A model generated the notes under the pieces. The model worked only from the letters and a program-made list of their open reading frames with translations. It searched no databases and was not told the origin of the DNA. Position numbers and translations under genes: made by a program. Below, piece by piece: positions 28,272 through 36,911 of a stretch of DNA of 64,000 nucleotides (its first letter is position 1; each line of letters starts with the position of its first letter). The stretch comes from Bremerella sp. P1. Lineage in GTDB: Bacteria > Planctomycetota > Planctomycetia > Pirellulales > Pirellulaceae. The stretch covers positions 4,613,814-4,677,813 of the forward strand of contig NZ_CP118164.1 of NCBI RefSeq assembly GCF_028748185.1, given 5' to 3'.

Positions 28272-28299
28272 GGGTTTCGACCCTGAAAAGGGGCTTTTT
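28272..28299 (+). terminator. Two overlapping hairpins followed by a T run (terminator or attenuator)
   Basis: GGGT-TTCG-ACCC (28272-28283) and CCCT-GAAA-AGGG (28281-28292) share the CCC bases, so only one can form; the second is followed by GCTTTTTC. Each loop is a stable tetraloop (UUCG, GNRA) but the stems are only four base pairs. It lies between the radical SAM gene and the DUF1080 gene. Confidence 0.4.
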
Positions 28300-28404
28300 C
28301 TGTGCATTTGGGTGACGCTCGGTTGAAGCGCGATGGTGGGCCAAGGATAATAACCATCCCTCTCCAAACCCCATCCATTCACTCAACTTAGGAGTTTCCT
28401 ACCC

Positions 28405-29055
28405 ATGCGAAAATCGTGGCTCATGCTCGGTCTGTTGCTGTTCTGTTTCACGGCAACCGTTCAGGCCGAAGAAGGTTGGACCGAACTGTTTAACGGCAAA
28501 GACCTCACTGGTTGGACGCAGAAAAACGGCACCGCAACCTACGAAGTGAAGGACGGTACGGTTCTCGGTACGACCAAGACCGGCAGCCCTAACTCGTTCC
28601 TTTGCACCGACGAAGAATACGGCAACTTTGAACTCGAGTTCGACGTGAAGGTTCACGATCGCTTGAACTCCGGTGTGCAGATTCGCTCTCAGACCAAGGG
28701 CAATACGAACGAAGGTCGCGTGAATGGACCGCAGGTCGAAATCGAATCTGGTCCGGCCGAAGCGGGCTATGTCTATGGCGAAGCAACCGGTCGTGGTTGG
28801 TTGACGCCTAAAGAACGCCTCAAGGCGCACCCGCACTTCAAGAACGGTGAGTGGAATCACTATCGCATCGTTGCCAAGGGCCCACGTATTCAAACTTGGA
28901 TCAACGGCGAACCAATCGAAGACCTGACCGATGAAGAAATCTACAAGACGCACTCGAAGGGTTTCATCGGTCTGCAAGTGCACGGCATTGGTAAGGACCA
29001 AGGACCATACACCGTGGCTTGGAAGAACATCAAGCTGAAGAAACTTGACGACTAG
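28405..29055 (+). CDS. DUF1080 (3-keto-disaccharide hydrolase family) exported protein
   Basis: 216 residues: signal peptide (about 1-22, ending VQA), then one DUF1080 domain, a LamG-like beta-sandwich beginning EEGWTELFNGKDLTGW, the family signature, with LDVKVHDRLNSGVQIRSQ-like core (here EFDVKVHDRLNSGVQIR). Several family members hydrolyse 3-ketoglycosides; the family is greatly expanded in planctomycetes. A TAGGAG ribosome site precedes the ATG, and a strong terminator follows the stop, so the gene is monocistronic. Substrate unknown. Confidence 0.92.
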   Translation: MRKSWLMLGLLLFCFTATVQAEEGWTELFNGKDLTGWTQKNGTATYEVKDGTVLGTTKTGSPNSFLCTDEEYGNFELEFDVKVHDRLNSGVQIRSQTKGNTNEGRVNGPQVEIESGPAEAGYVYGEATGRGWLTPKERLKAHPHFKNGEWNHYRIVAKGPRIQTWINGEPIEDLTDEEIYKTHSKGFIGLQVHGIGKDQGPYTVAWKNIKLKKLDD

Positions 29056-29083
29056 TTTCACCGTAAGTTTGTAGGCAAATCAT

Positions 29084-29116
29084 AAAAAGGCCGTTCCCTT
29101 GGGTACGGCCTTTTTT
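29084..29116 (+). terminator. Rho-independent terminator of the DUF1080 gene
   Basis: AAAAAGGCCGT (29084-29094) pairs with ACGGCCTTTTT (29105-29115) around a 10-base loop, ending in a run of six T. Confidence 0.9.
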
Positions 29117-29355
29117 CGTTGAATGAGGAAATGCCACCATGATTGCCGCACGACCAACGGCAAGCAAAATGAACAGCCATCGCGTTTTCATGGAAATGCG
29201 GAATATGCCAGGAAATTGCGGGCATATGAGCCAAAAGCCCCCGTTAATCAAGGTTTTTCTCAAGTGGCCAAGTGAATTGGCATGCCTCTTGCCATTAACA
29301 AATTCCAAATCAATTCGTGAAAGATCGTCATTCGGAAACGGATGACGCATCCCCT

Positions 29356-29394
29356 ATGCGTTCGCAAAGGTGTGAATACCAATGCGTTCACGAA
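29356..29394 (+). repeat. Two 13-bp direct repeats upstream of the acidic repeat protein gene
   Basis: ATGCGTTCGCAAA at 29356-29368 and ATGCGTTCACGAA at 29382-29394, eleven of thirteen identical, start to start 26 bases. They lie 38-76 bases before the start codon, a usual place for activator or sigma-factor contacts. Confidence 0.4.
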
Positions 29395-29431
29395 TAGAAA
29401 ACTACCCCTTCTCACGAGAAAGGAATTTGAA

Positions 29432-30625
29432 ATGAAGATTTCGTCCAGAAATTGGATTCTTGGCCTGGTCACAGCGACGGGGCTTGCCTTCGCTGGCTCG
29501 CTGAACGCCCAGGACGTTGGAGGCGCCGTGGGTGCAGCTGGCGATACCGCAAGTGGTGCTGTCGAAGCATCCGGCGATGCTCAAGCGGACGTGCAAGACA
29601 CGGCTAACGCTCCCAAGGTCGACGCTCCTGAAATCACGGATCCACCTAAAGCGGACGTTGATGTCAAAGCGAATACGGAAGCTGATCTAGCTACTCCAGC
29701 TGAGGATCCAAAGGCCAGCGTTGATGCTTCTACCGAAGCTCAGGCTGATGTCAAAGCCAATGTGGATGCTCCGAAGACGGACGTTAAAGCTGACGTGAAG
29801 ACTGATACCGACGTAGATGTGGACACCAAAGCTGAAATGACCCCTCCTTCGACTCCTGAAGCTCCGAGTAAAGAACTAACGGAATCGATTGAAGGTACTG
29901 CCGAGGCCCAAATCGATTCGTCGGTTGACGGGAAAGCTCCGAGTCTGAATGACGACATCCCTATGCCACCAGTCGAAGCTGACATCGATGCGAATATCGA
30001 TACCGACATCGACAATCGTGTGGATGCGGAAACTCAGCTAGACGCTGATGCACGCTTGGATGCCAACTCGCGTCTTGATGCCGATGCGAGGCTAAACGCT
30101 GAAAGTCGGGTCGATGGTCGTCTCGATGCTGATACGCGTATGCGTGACCGAAATCGCGGCGACTTCGATCGCGATCGTCGTGACAACGATCGAACCGCTC
30201 GCTGGCGTTTTAAGAACCAGAATGGTGTCTGGTGGTACTGGACTCCTGCCAACAGTTGGATGGTCTACCGTAACGGTGGATGGGTCCATTATCACGGACC
30301 AGGCTATGGTCATGGTGGTGCTTGGTACGATAACTACCAGCCACGCCGTACGACCGGTTACCGTGGTTCGACCTACAGCGATGGTTACTACTACCGCGAT
30401 AACGACGGTATGCGGTTCTACTACGACAATGGACGTCAGTACTACTACGACAACGACGGTCGATATTACTTCGACGGTGGTCGTCGAACCTACGATCGTC
30501 GATTCGCTGACCCTGACGTCCGCCGTGGTGCCGGTATCGGTGCTGGAATTGGTGGAGCCATCGGTGGTCAAGAAGGCGCCCAGATTGGCGCAGGTATCGG
30601 TGCCGCGATTGGCGCTGGTAACTAG
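29432..30625 (+). CDS. Exported acidic repeat protein with Tyr-rich and glycine-zipper segments
   Basis: 397 residues from the ATG at 29432, which has a GAGAAAGGA ribosome site; a longer frame upstream lacks one. Signal peptide about 1-25 (ending LNAQ). Residues about 25-230 are a low-complexity Asp/Ala/Val/Lys region: irregular repeats such as ADVKANVDAPKTDVKADVK, then a denser run of DADARLDANSRL units. Next comes a basic stretch (MRDRNRGDFDRDRRDNDR), then a Trp/Tyr/Gly-rich segment with repeated YYxDNDG and YYYDN motifs. The C-terminus is a glycine zipper (GAGIGAGIGGAIGG and a second copy), as in membrane-inserting or outer-membrane proteins. I do not recognise the whole protein. It ends in a strong terminator. 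Function unknown; surface or envelope location is likely. Confidence 0.8.
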   Translation: MKISSRNWILGLVTATGLAFAGSLNAQDVGGAVGAAGDTASGAVEASGDAQADVQDTANAPKVDAPEITDPPKADVDVKANTEADLATPAEDPKASVDASTEAQADVKANVDAPKTDVKADVKTDTDVDVDTKAEMTPPSTPEAPSKELTESIEGTAEAQIDSSVDGKAPSLNDDIPMPPVEADIDANIDTDIDNRVDAETQLDADARLDANSRLDADARLNAESRVDGRLDADTRMRDRNRGDFDRDRRDNDRTARWRFKNQNGVWWYWTPANSWMVYRNGGWVHYHGPGYGHGGAWYDNYQPRRTTGYRGSTYSDGYYYRDNDGMRFYYDNGRQYYYDNDGRYYFDGGRRTYDRRFADPDVRRGAGIGAGIGGAIGGQEGAQIGAGIGAAIGAGN

Positions 30626-30658
30626 TCGATAGTCGACTGAAACAATAGCTGCATGAGA

Positions 30659-30695
30659 AGGCCCCGCGAAGAGTAATCTTTGCGGGGCTTGTTTT
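30659..30695 (+). terminator. Strong terminator between the acidic repeat protein and the thioredoxin-PDZ gene
   Basis: GCCCCGC-GAAGA (30661-30672) pairs with TCTTT-GCGGGGC (30677-30688) around a GTAA loop, twelve pairs with one G-T, followed by TTGTTTTT. It also lies 14 bases beyond the stop of the convergent gene. Confidence 0.88.
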
Positions 30696-30708
30696 TATGT
30701 GCTGGCAG

Positions 30709-32055
30709 TTACTTCTGCATTCCCAGGGTAAGCGTCATCTGCTTGTTGCCTCGGACGAAATCAATCTTCACCTTCTCGCCAGGCATGCAGTTCTGCGCGC
30801 CGTACGCCAACACGTCGGTCTCTCGCATCAGGTCATCCTGTCCATCGAAGGCAACCACGATATCGTCGACCCGGAAGCCTGTGTTTTTGGCCAATGCATG
30901 TTTGTTGTAGCGACCGACGAAGCGAACACGCAGAGCCATTTTGTTGGGATCGGTGACCCCGGCACGTTCACGCTGCTCAGGCGTCGCTTCTTCCAGGCCC
31001 ATGCCTCCGAGCACCATGGCACGCATGGGCCATGAACCCACACGCCACGAAAGGTCGTCTTTTTGCCGCCAGCCTGAAGGAAGTTCGATTGGCATCAGGA
31101 CGTGCTTATTGTTGCGGACAATGTCGGCCTGGACCGTGTCCTGGTCTTTCGCATGATGCAGCACCCACTGGATATCAGCGATCGAAAGAATGACTTGTCC
31201 GTTTAAAGCAAAGACGCGATCGCCTGCCTGCAGCCCAGCCTTGTCGGCGATCGAGCCTTTGGCGACCTCTTTCAGCGTATTCATCTCGCTCGGATCGATG
31301 ATCATCCCAATCGCTTTGGGGTGGGGATATGGGAAGAGGTATTCATCGGGGATCGCTTTCCCGCGGTCGCGAAAGACTGCCTTCTGGGCGTCGCCAATCT
31401 GGTGGCAATGAATACAGCTTTTGACCACATCTCCTTCATAGTTCAGTGTGTCGGTGTACTTGTCTTTCAGCGAAGGGAATTTCTCAGGCGAAGCGAACAG
31501 CGGTTTGTCACCATGTTTGCCGGCGAAGTACGACTTGTTCCTTGGGTAGTTCGCGTGCAGCTTCAGTCCCGCGTCGAGCGCCTTGGTCAGGCCTTCAATC
31601 GATACGTCGCTAGTCCAGTCGGTACGATGCGAACGCGTGCCGAAACGGCCATAGATTGTCTTGTCGGCGTTCATCAGAAAGACGGCAAACGATTGATCGT
31701 AGTCGTACTGAAATAAATCGAGGTCGAGCCCATTAGTACCAACGATCCGTACGCGAACGTATTGGTCGAGTAGCGGTCGTAGGACGGGATCCTTTTCCAT
31801 GATCTCTTCGTCAAGCTTGACGCACTCTTCGCAGGGAATGCAACGCAAGACGACCAGCATTGGTTTGCCGGTTTCCTTGGCCTGTTTGATCCCTTCTTCA
31901 AAACCGTTGTAAATCCAGTATCCGTCGGAAAGGACCTTCGCTCGGTCCCCCAAAACCTTTTGTTCGCGGGTCTGCTTTCCGTCTTCCGCTGAGAGTGGCA
32001 AGCTACAGGCAAGGCAGATTACCAGCGCGCACGCGGAACGTGAGAAGAGATTCAT
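30709..32055 (-). CDS. Exported thioredoxin-fold / c-type haem / PDZ domain fusion protein
   Basis: 448 residues with an N-terminal signal peptide (about 1-22). Residues 40-190 are a thioredoxin-like domain with CxxC-type cysteines Cys72-Ile-Pro-Cys75 and a further Cys78 (LRCIPCEEC). Residue 214 begins a single c-type haem motif, Cys-Ile-His-Cys-His218. Residues about 245-330 are a PDZ domain (KGSIADKAGLQAGDRVFALNGQ, in part), and a second PDZ-like stretch near 390-448 (TGFRVDDIVVAFDGQ). Thiol-disulfide and haem modules with PDZ protein-binding repeats in one chain suggest a periplasmic redox sensor or scaffold, perhaps for cytochrome handling; this is inference. The next gene on the strand, 53 bases upstream, encodes a PQQ-like propeller protein. 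Confidence 0.88.
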   Translation of the reverse strand: MNLFSRSACALVICLACSLPLSAEDGKQTREQKVLGDRAKVLSDGYWIYNGFEEGIKQAKETGKPMLVVLRCIPCEECVKLDEEIMEKDPVLRPLLDQYVRVRIVGTNGLDLDLFQYDYDQSFAVFLMNADKTIYGRFGTRSHRTDWTSDVSIEGLTKALDAGLKLHANYPRNKSYFAGKHGDKPLFASPEKFPSLKDKYTDTLNYEGDVVKSCIHCHQIGDAQKAVFRDRGKAIPDEYLFPYPHPKAIGMIIDPSEMNTLKEVAKGSIADKAGLQAGDRVFALNGQVILSIADIQWVLHHAKDQDTVQADIVRNNKHVLMPIELPSGWRQKDDLSWRVGSWPMRAMVLGGMGLEEATPEQRERAGVTDPNKMALRVRFVGRYNKHALAKNTGFRVDDIVVAFDGQDDLMRETDVLAYGAQNCMPGEKVKIDFVRGNKQMTLTLGMQK

Positions 32056-32108
32056 CGAAGGTCTCCCATGGACAAGACGAGTGGCACGATGGAGTTGAAA
32101 AGTTGAAG

Positions 32109-33365
32109 CTATGGCTGGGGCTTACGGAAGCAGTAAAGCCCTTTGACACTTCTTAAGTAGAGCGAGTCATTCAACGGGACGCCAGATGCCTGAAATCCCG
32201 ATGGGAAGTCTGCCTGGCTGATCTCGATGTATTCTTCCGGCGAAGCTTTGAACACGGTCGTGTGCCCGTCATCGGTCAGCGCGTATAAGTTGTCGCCAGC
32301 ACATACGAGCGAGGCACGGTAGTTGCCGCCAATTCGTTTGATCCAATCGACATCGCCGGTTTGGGAGTCTCGGCAGGAAACAACGCCGTCGTCATCCAGC
32401 ATGTAAATCTTGTCTTTGATGAACACTGGACCGGGACGCAGCGGAACCCCTTTGCCGGCCGTCCACTTCACGTGGCTGGCCGTAACGTCGCCGCTACCAG
32501 ATGGATCGACCACTACCAACAAGTTCTTGCCATGGCCAGGGAATACGTAGACCAGTCCATTGCGATAGATCGGACGAATGGCCGCATTCATTCCGCCATG
32601 CTGCACGCTCCACAGAATGTCCCCGGTTTCCGGATCGAATGACTGGGTCGCAAACGCGCTGGGATAGATTAACTGTCGTCGTCCGTTGTGAGTAATCAAC
32701 AGACCGGTACCGTAAGCTTTCATCCAGTCGCCGTTGTCGGTGTTGTACTTGATGTTACGGTCAGTTTTCCAAACGGTTTTGCCGGTCTGTTTGTCGAGGG
32801 CAACTACATACTGTACGTCGAATCCATCGAAGGCGACGTACAGATTCTTGTCGTCAATAATCGGAGACGACGCTGGTCCGCGATGATGATCGCAAGGCAA
32901 GTCACGTCGCTCCCAAATCTTTTCGCCGGTCTTCGTATCAAGACACGTCGTGCCGTAGCGGCCGAAGTGCACGTAGATGCGTCCTTCTTCGATTGCCGGC
33001 GTGCACGACGCGTAGCTGTTGGTCATATGGGCTTCGTCGACTTCGTCGTTCTCGAATAGCAGCAGATCGAACTTCTTCTCACCTGTGTTGCGGTCGTAGC
33101 ACAATGCGTACTGCTTCTTGCCATCTTCGGTGGCGGTTGTGATCCACAGTTGATCTCCCCAAACGACGGGGGACGACCAGCCCTTCCCGTGAGGCTCGGC
33201 TTTCCAGGCAATATTTTTGGGGTCACTCAGATCGGTGGGAACATCCGCCGAAAAGTTAGCTCCGTTCCCATCCGAGCCACGAAACTCAGGCCAGTTGTTG
33301 TCAGCCGACAGAGTGTTCAACGAAAGCAGTGTCAGGCAGAAAGAAAGGTAAATCGGCAGACGCAT
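32109..33365 (-). CDS. Exported PQQ-like beta-propeller protein
   Basis: 418 residues, signal peptide about 1-21 (ending LSA). The mature part has repeats of the propeller type: SSPVVWGDQLWITTATEDG, CYDRNTGEKKFDLLL, CLDTKTGEKIWERRD, ALDKQTGKTVWKTDR and SFDPETGDILWSVQHG, each with the W-x-x-x or TG-x-x-W outer strand pattern of PQQ repeats. It lacks the metal and cysteine ligands of true quinoprotein dehydrogenases, so it is a structural propeller (BamB-like or planctomycete type) rather than an enzyme I can name. It is followed on the same strand by the thioredoxin-PDZ gene, perhaps in the same transcript. Confidence 0.88.
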   Translation of the reverse strand: MRLPIYLSFCLTLLSLNTLSADNNWPEFRGSDGNGANFSADVPTDLSDPKNIAWKAEPHGKGWSSPVVWGDQLWITTATEDGKKQYALCYDRNTGEKKFDLLLFENDEVDEAHMTNSYASCTPAIEEGRIYVHFGRYGTTCLDTKTGEKIWERRDLPCDHHRGPASSPIIDDKNLYVAFDGFDVQYVVALDKQTGKTVWKTDRNIKYNTDNGDWMKAYGTGLLITHNGRRQLIYPSAFATQSFDPETGDILWSVQHGGMNAAIRPIYRNGLVYVFPGHGKNLLVVVDPSGSGDVTASHVKWTAGKGVPLRPGPVFIKDKIYMLDDDGVVSCRDSQTGDVDWIKRIGGNYRASLVCAGDNLYALTDDGHTTVFKASPEEYIEISQADFPSGFQASGVPLNDSLYLRSVKGLYCFRKPQP

Positions 33366-33544
33366 TCAGCAATACCCTTAACGAGGTTGGAGCGGGGAGG
33401 ATCATTGCGCTAGGCGGCGGGAAGCCACATTATCGTCCGCAGACTCTAGCCGAGTCAACTCAAATGCCCTTCATTCAAAGGACATAGCATCTACAATAGC
33501 GGGAACAGAGAAGAAGCAATTGCGCACCATTAAGAGGCATTCCT

Positions 33545-34135
33545 GTGGAATTTGAAGGCTATATTTTTGACTTGGACGGCACTCTGGCCGACACGATGCC
33601 AGCCCATTACTTGTCGTGGCGTCAGATCACGCAGAAGCATGGGCTCGAGTTTTCGGAAGATCGCTTCTACTCGCTGGGGGGTGTTCCCACCGAACGCATT
33701 TTCAATATCCTGGCCGAAGAGCAGGGCAAAACGATTAATGCGGCTGAATGTGCCCACGAAAAAGAGAATGCCTTCGTCGACTTGATTTCCGAAGTTGAGG
33801 CGATTGAGCCAGTCCTGGAAGTCGTTCGACTCAACCACGGCAAAGTGCCGATGGCGGTGGCCACCGGTGCGATGCGCTGGGTGATGGAACTGATCCTGAA
33901 TCAATTGGAAATTGCAGAATACTTTCAGGCTTTTGTATGCTCGGAAGATACCACGCGTCATAAGCCCTTTCCGGACGTCTTTCTGGAAGCGGCCACGCGG
34001 CTGGGGGTTGCTCCCGAAAAGTGCTGCGTTTATGAAGATGCTCAACTCGGAATCGAAGCCGGTCAGGCGGCCGGAATGCACGTGATCGATGTCCGAGAAT
34101 TTCACACCCCGCGGCGGATCACGGCCGGGGCTTAG
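33545..34135 (+). CDS. HAD-superfamily hydrolase, beta-phosphoglucomutase-like (subfamily IA)
   Basis: 196 residues from a GTG with AAGAGG upstream. Motif I is FDLDGTLADT, motif II region VAVATGA, motif III lysine in RHKPFPDVFLEAA and motif IV VYEDAQLGIEAG, in the order and spacing of beta-phosphoglucomutase/YqaB (fructose-1-phosphatase) relatives. The small helical cap follows motif I. The substrate is a sugar phosphate or similar small phosphate. The stop codon is directly followed by the next gene on the strand, so the two are probably cotranscribed. Confidence 0.9.
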   Translation: MEFEGYIFDLDGTLADTMPAHYLSWRQITQKHGLEFSEDRFYSLGGVPTERIFNILAEEQGKTINAAECAHEKENAFVDLISEVEAIEPVLEVVRLNHGKVPMAVATGAMRWVMELILNQLEIAEYFQAFVCSEDTTRHKPFPDVFLEAATRLGVAPEKCCVYEDAQLGIEAGQAAGMHVIDVREFHTPRRITAGA

Positions 34136-34150
34136 TTGCTGTTACATTCC

Positions 34151-34579
34151 ATGCTTACCAATATCTATCATCATAGAATCGAAGTTGTTACCGGTGACAT
34201 CGACGTCCAAGGGCACGTTAACAACCTCGTTTACTTGAAGTGGATGCAAGATGCCGCGGTGGCTCATTCCTTGGAAAAAGGATGGGGGCATGACGAGTAT
34301 GGCAAGTTAGGTTGCAGTTGGGTCGTCCGGGCCCATCAGATCGAATATCGGTTCCCCGCGTTCGAGAACGACCAGCTTGAGGTGGTTACCTGGGTCGATT
34401 CATTTCGTCGCGCTTCCTGCGTTCGCAAGTACGAGATTCTCCGCAAGAGCGACGACAAGATTCTCGCCATTGCCCAGACCAACTGGGCATTTGTCGACCT
34501 GGAAAAGCGAATGCCGGCTCGTGTTCCCCAAGAGGTGATCGAGGCCTTCAAGTCAGATCCAATGGCTCAAACGTCGTAG
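34151..34579 (+). CDS. Acyl-CoA thioesterase (4-hydroxybenzoyl-CoA thioesterase family, YbgC/FadM-like)
   Basis: 142 residues from the ATG at 34151; a TTG further upstream at 34136 would add five. Single hot-dog fold. The catalytic signature is DIDVQGHVNNLVYLKWMQDA, with the Asp and His-Val-Asn of the YbgC/FadM group. It cleaves acyl-CoA or similar thioesters; chain-length preference is not readable. It starts 15 bases after the HAD phosphatase gene and is probably in one transcript. Confidence 0.9.
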   Translation: MLTNIYHHRIEVVTGDIDVQGHVNNLVYLKWMQDAAVAHSLEKGWGHDEYGKLGCSWVVRAHQIEYRFPAFENDQLEVVTWVDSFRRASCVRKYEILRKSDDKILAIAQTNWAFVDLEKRMPARVPQEVIEAFKSDPMAQTS

Positions 34580-34712
34580 GTTTTCTCGCTCTGGGCTCCT
34601 GCATGATGCCTACAACCCGCATTTCCTGATTTCTGCCGCCAAATCTTGGAATCGAAACTAACTGGTTCGTATACTTAGGGATAGGTTCTCTCTACCCCTT
34701 TCCCGCTGGAAT

Positions 34713-35948
34713 TTGCCGGTGCCGAGCCAGAGTCACCTCAAATCGCTATGCGCTTCCCTCGTCATCACTGCGATGATCGTGCTGGGCAGCTGCGCGGTTG
34801 CTCAGGCCGAGATCTTTCATCTGGCTAGTGGGGGAACGATCGAAGGAACCTTGCTGAATCCGGACGAATCGCCACGCTCGACGTTCCAGGTTCAGACCGA
34901 TAGCGGCACGCTTGTCCTGGGGCGAACGGCGGTTCGCGAAGTGGTTGCCTTCTCGGCTCAGCTTAAGCAGTACGAACAGTTTCTACCTCGTATGCCAGAC
35001 ACCATCGAAGGCCAGTTTCAGATGGCCAAGTGGTGCGATCAAAACAACCTGCCTGAGAAACGCGACTACCACTACAACGAGATCCTGAAACGCGAGCATG
35101 ATAACGTGGAAGCACGTAAGGCCCTCGGCTACGAACGATTTCAAAACAAGTGGATCATTCGCGACGATTGGATGCGGAAGCAAGGCTACGTACGTGACGG
35201 CGGACGATGGCGATTTCCACAAGACATCAAGATGATGGAGAACGATCGCAGTATCGAGGATCAGCAAGTCGAATGGCGGAAGCAGGTTCGCATCTGGCGT
35301 TCGTGGCTCAAACGTGGCGGGGACAAGGCCCAGGAAGCTGCCGGGGAACTACGAAAGGTCACCGATCCCAACGCCGGCCTGGCGGTGATCGAGTTGCTGG
35401 AAGATGAAAACCATCCCGCCGTACGAGAACTGTTGGTCGATACCTTGTCCAACATCAAGACTCCCCAAACGACGATGGCCCTGGTAAAGCTGGCCGCGAA
35501 CGATCCGAACGATTCGATCCGCGATCGAGCGACCATTGGGCTCGAGCAGCGAAACAACCAGGTAGCCGTGAGCTATCTCATCGGGCAACTGAAAAGTTCC
35601 GACAATACGGTCGTGAATCGTGCCGCAATCGTCCTGGGACGACTAAAGCACCCAGCGAGCATCCTGCCCTTGATGGACGCGCTGGTGACGACGCATAAGT
35701 TTCAAGTGACCCGCGGCACGCAGCCTGGTCGGACCAACGCGGCGTTCGATAGCACTGGTGGTGGCGGGATGTCTTTCGGTCAGAAGAAGCCGGAGATCAT
35801 CGAGCAAGATATTCAGAACCAGGGAGTGCGTGTCGCCTTGCGTCAGGTCCTCGAAGAGGAAGTCGACTATCAGTTCGACGAAGCCGCCTGGAAGACCTGG
35901 TACGCCAACAAAAAGATTCCGCTGAACGTCGACCTTCGCCGAGATTAA
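34713..35948 (+). CDS. Exported HEAT-like repeat protein of unknown function
   Basis: About 411 residues; the start is a TTG at 34713 or the GTG two codons later, no ATG fits. Signal peptide about 1-33 (ending AQA). Residues 34-80 are a beta-rich segment (FHLASGGTIEGTLLNPDESP) that recurs in planctomycete secreted proteins. A helical middle (80-190) follows, with Trp/Arg-rich KWIIRDDWMRKQGYVRDGGRW. Residues about 195-310 look like HEAT/PBS-lyase repeats (AVIELLEDENHPAVRELLVDTL, ALVKLAANDPNDSIRDRATIGL). I recognise no enzyme signature. Not in an obvious operon. Confidence 0.75.
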   Translation: MPVPSQSHLKSLCASLVITAMIVLGSCAVAQAEIFHLASGGTIEGTLLNPDESPRSTFQVQTDSGTLVLGRTAVREVVAFSAQLKQYEQFLPRMPDTIEGQFQMAKWCDQNNLPEKRDYHYNEILKREHDNVEARKALGYERFQNKWIIRDDWMRKQGYVRDGGRWRFPQDIKMMENDRSIEDQQVEWRKQVRIWRSWLKRGGDKAQEAAGELRKVTDPNAGLAVIELLEDENHPAVRELLVDTLSNIKTPQTTMALVKLAANDPNDSIRDRATIGLEQRNNQVAVSYLIGQLKSSDNTVVNRAAIVLGRLKHPASILPLMDALVTTHKFQVTRGTQPGRTNAAFDSTGGGGMSFGQKKPEIIEQDIQNQGVRVALRQVLEEEVDYQFDEAAWKTWYANKKIPLNVDLRRD

Positions 35949-35954
35949 TCGCGA

Positions 35955-36866
35955 TTACTTCTGGGCGAATCGCTCGGCCTGTTTGCGGATATCGACACCA
36001 ACCATTTCTTCCCAGGCCGCAATCAATCGCTTGAAGATCGGGCCAGGCTTGCCCACGCTAATGGGCTTTCCGTTCCACTGATTGCACGGCACGATGCACG
36101 GCGATGTGCTGGTTAGCAAGACTTCGTCCGCCGTCGCGAAATCTTCCGGCGTGAGTTGCCGATGCCTTACCGGAATGGCTAACTCGTCGGCCAGCTTCTC
36201 GAGCGTTGCGATGCTAATGCCTGGCAGGACCAGGTCTGCCGGAGGAAGCTCGAGGCCCGTATCGGGATGATACTTGGCAATGTTGGCCGTGGTGGCTTCC
36301 ATCACGTAACCTTCGTGGTCGAGCAGAACGGCCCTGGCGGCAGGATCATCTCGCTTGGCTTCCAGGTCGGCCAGGTAATAGTGCACCCGCGAGCGAACCT
36401 TTAATTCCCGTGGCCAGCAATCAACCGGCGTTTGACGCGTTTTCGGAACAATCAACGCTTGCCCAGCTTCGTAAAGACTAGCGAACGTATCGAACGCGAC
36501 CATCTGGGTATGGACAGCCAGTCGGCCCGTCTTATGAGGCCGGTAGAGCTGATCCATCGATCCCGGCGTGATGAAGATCGTGACCCCCAGATCCGCACCG
36601 GCCGGGAGCAAGGGATAGTTGTGCTCGATGATCTGGTGAATCACGTCGATCAGCGACTCGCGTGACTCGGGCGACTGGACATCGACTATCTCCAGGCTTT
36701 TCCAAAGCCGATCGAGATGCTGATCCAGGCGAAAGACCTTGCCATTAAAGGTTCGACACTGCTCGGCGATGGTCGTTCCCAGTTGAAACCCAGCGTCGTT
36801 CAAGGGAATGGTCAGCTCACTGCGTGGAATCCAAGTTCCTTCCCAATAAGCGATCGGCTGAGCCAC
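35955..36866 (-). CDS. Class IV pyridoxal-phosphate aminotransferase (IlvE / D-amino acid transaminase / ADC lyase family)
   Basis: 303 residues starting at a GTG with AAAGGA upstream. Fold-type IV features: the N-terminal WEGTWIPRSELTIPLNDAGFQLG, the PLP lysine in RELKVRSRVHYYLAD, the EATTANIAKY loop, and LPGISIATLEKLADEL (in parts). The three activities of the family (branched-chain aminotransferase, D-amino acid transaminase, 4-amino-4-deoxychorismate lyase) cannot be separated by eye. Next upstream on the strand is the FeoB-associated peptide gene of the iron operon, 46 bases away. Confidence 0.9.
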   Translation of the reverse strand: MAQPIAYWEGTWIPRSELTIPLNDAGFQLGTTIAEQCRTFNGKVFRLDQHLDRLWKSLEIVDVQSPESRESLIDVIHQIIEHNYPLLPAGADLGVTIFITPGSMDQLYRPHKTGRLAVHTQMVAFDTFASLYEAGQALIVPKTRQTPVDCWPRELKVRSRVHYYLADLEAKRDDPAARAVLLDHEGYVMEATTANIAKYHPDTGLELPPADLVLPGISIATLEKLADELAIPVRHRQLTPEDFATADEVLLTSTSPCIVPCNQWNGKPISVGKPGPIFKRLIAAWEEMVGVDIRKQAERFAQK

Positions 36867-36911
36867 GGGCGTGTCCTTTCAAAGCAGGAAATGCGATACG
36901 TTCAATCTTTG

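Larger units (their letters stand above)
29056..29431. other. Gene-free stretch before the acidic repeat protein
   Basis: Contains the terminator of the DUF1080 gene at 29084-29116 and, nearer the next gene, two direct repeats at 29356 and 29382. The middle (29120-29350) shows nothing I can name; the open frame crossing 29139-29345 has no supporting motif. Confidence 0.5.

Noticed and set aside
30092-30571. 159-codon minus-strand Thr/Val-rich frame
   Set aside because: Complement of the repetitive Asp/Tyr codons of the acidic repeat protein.
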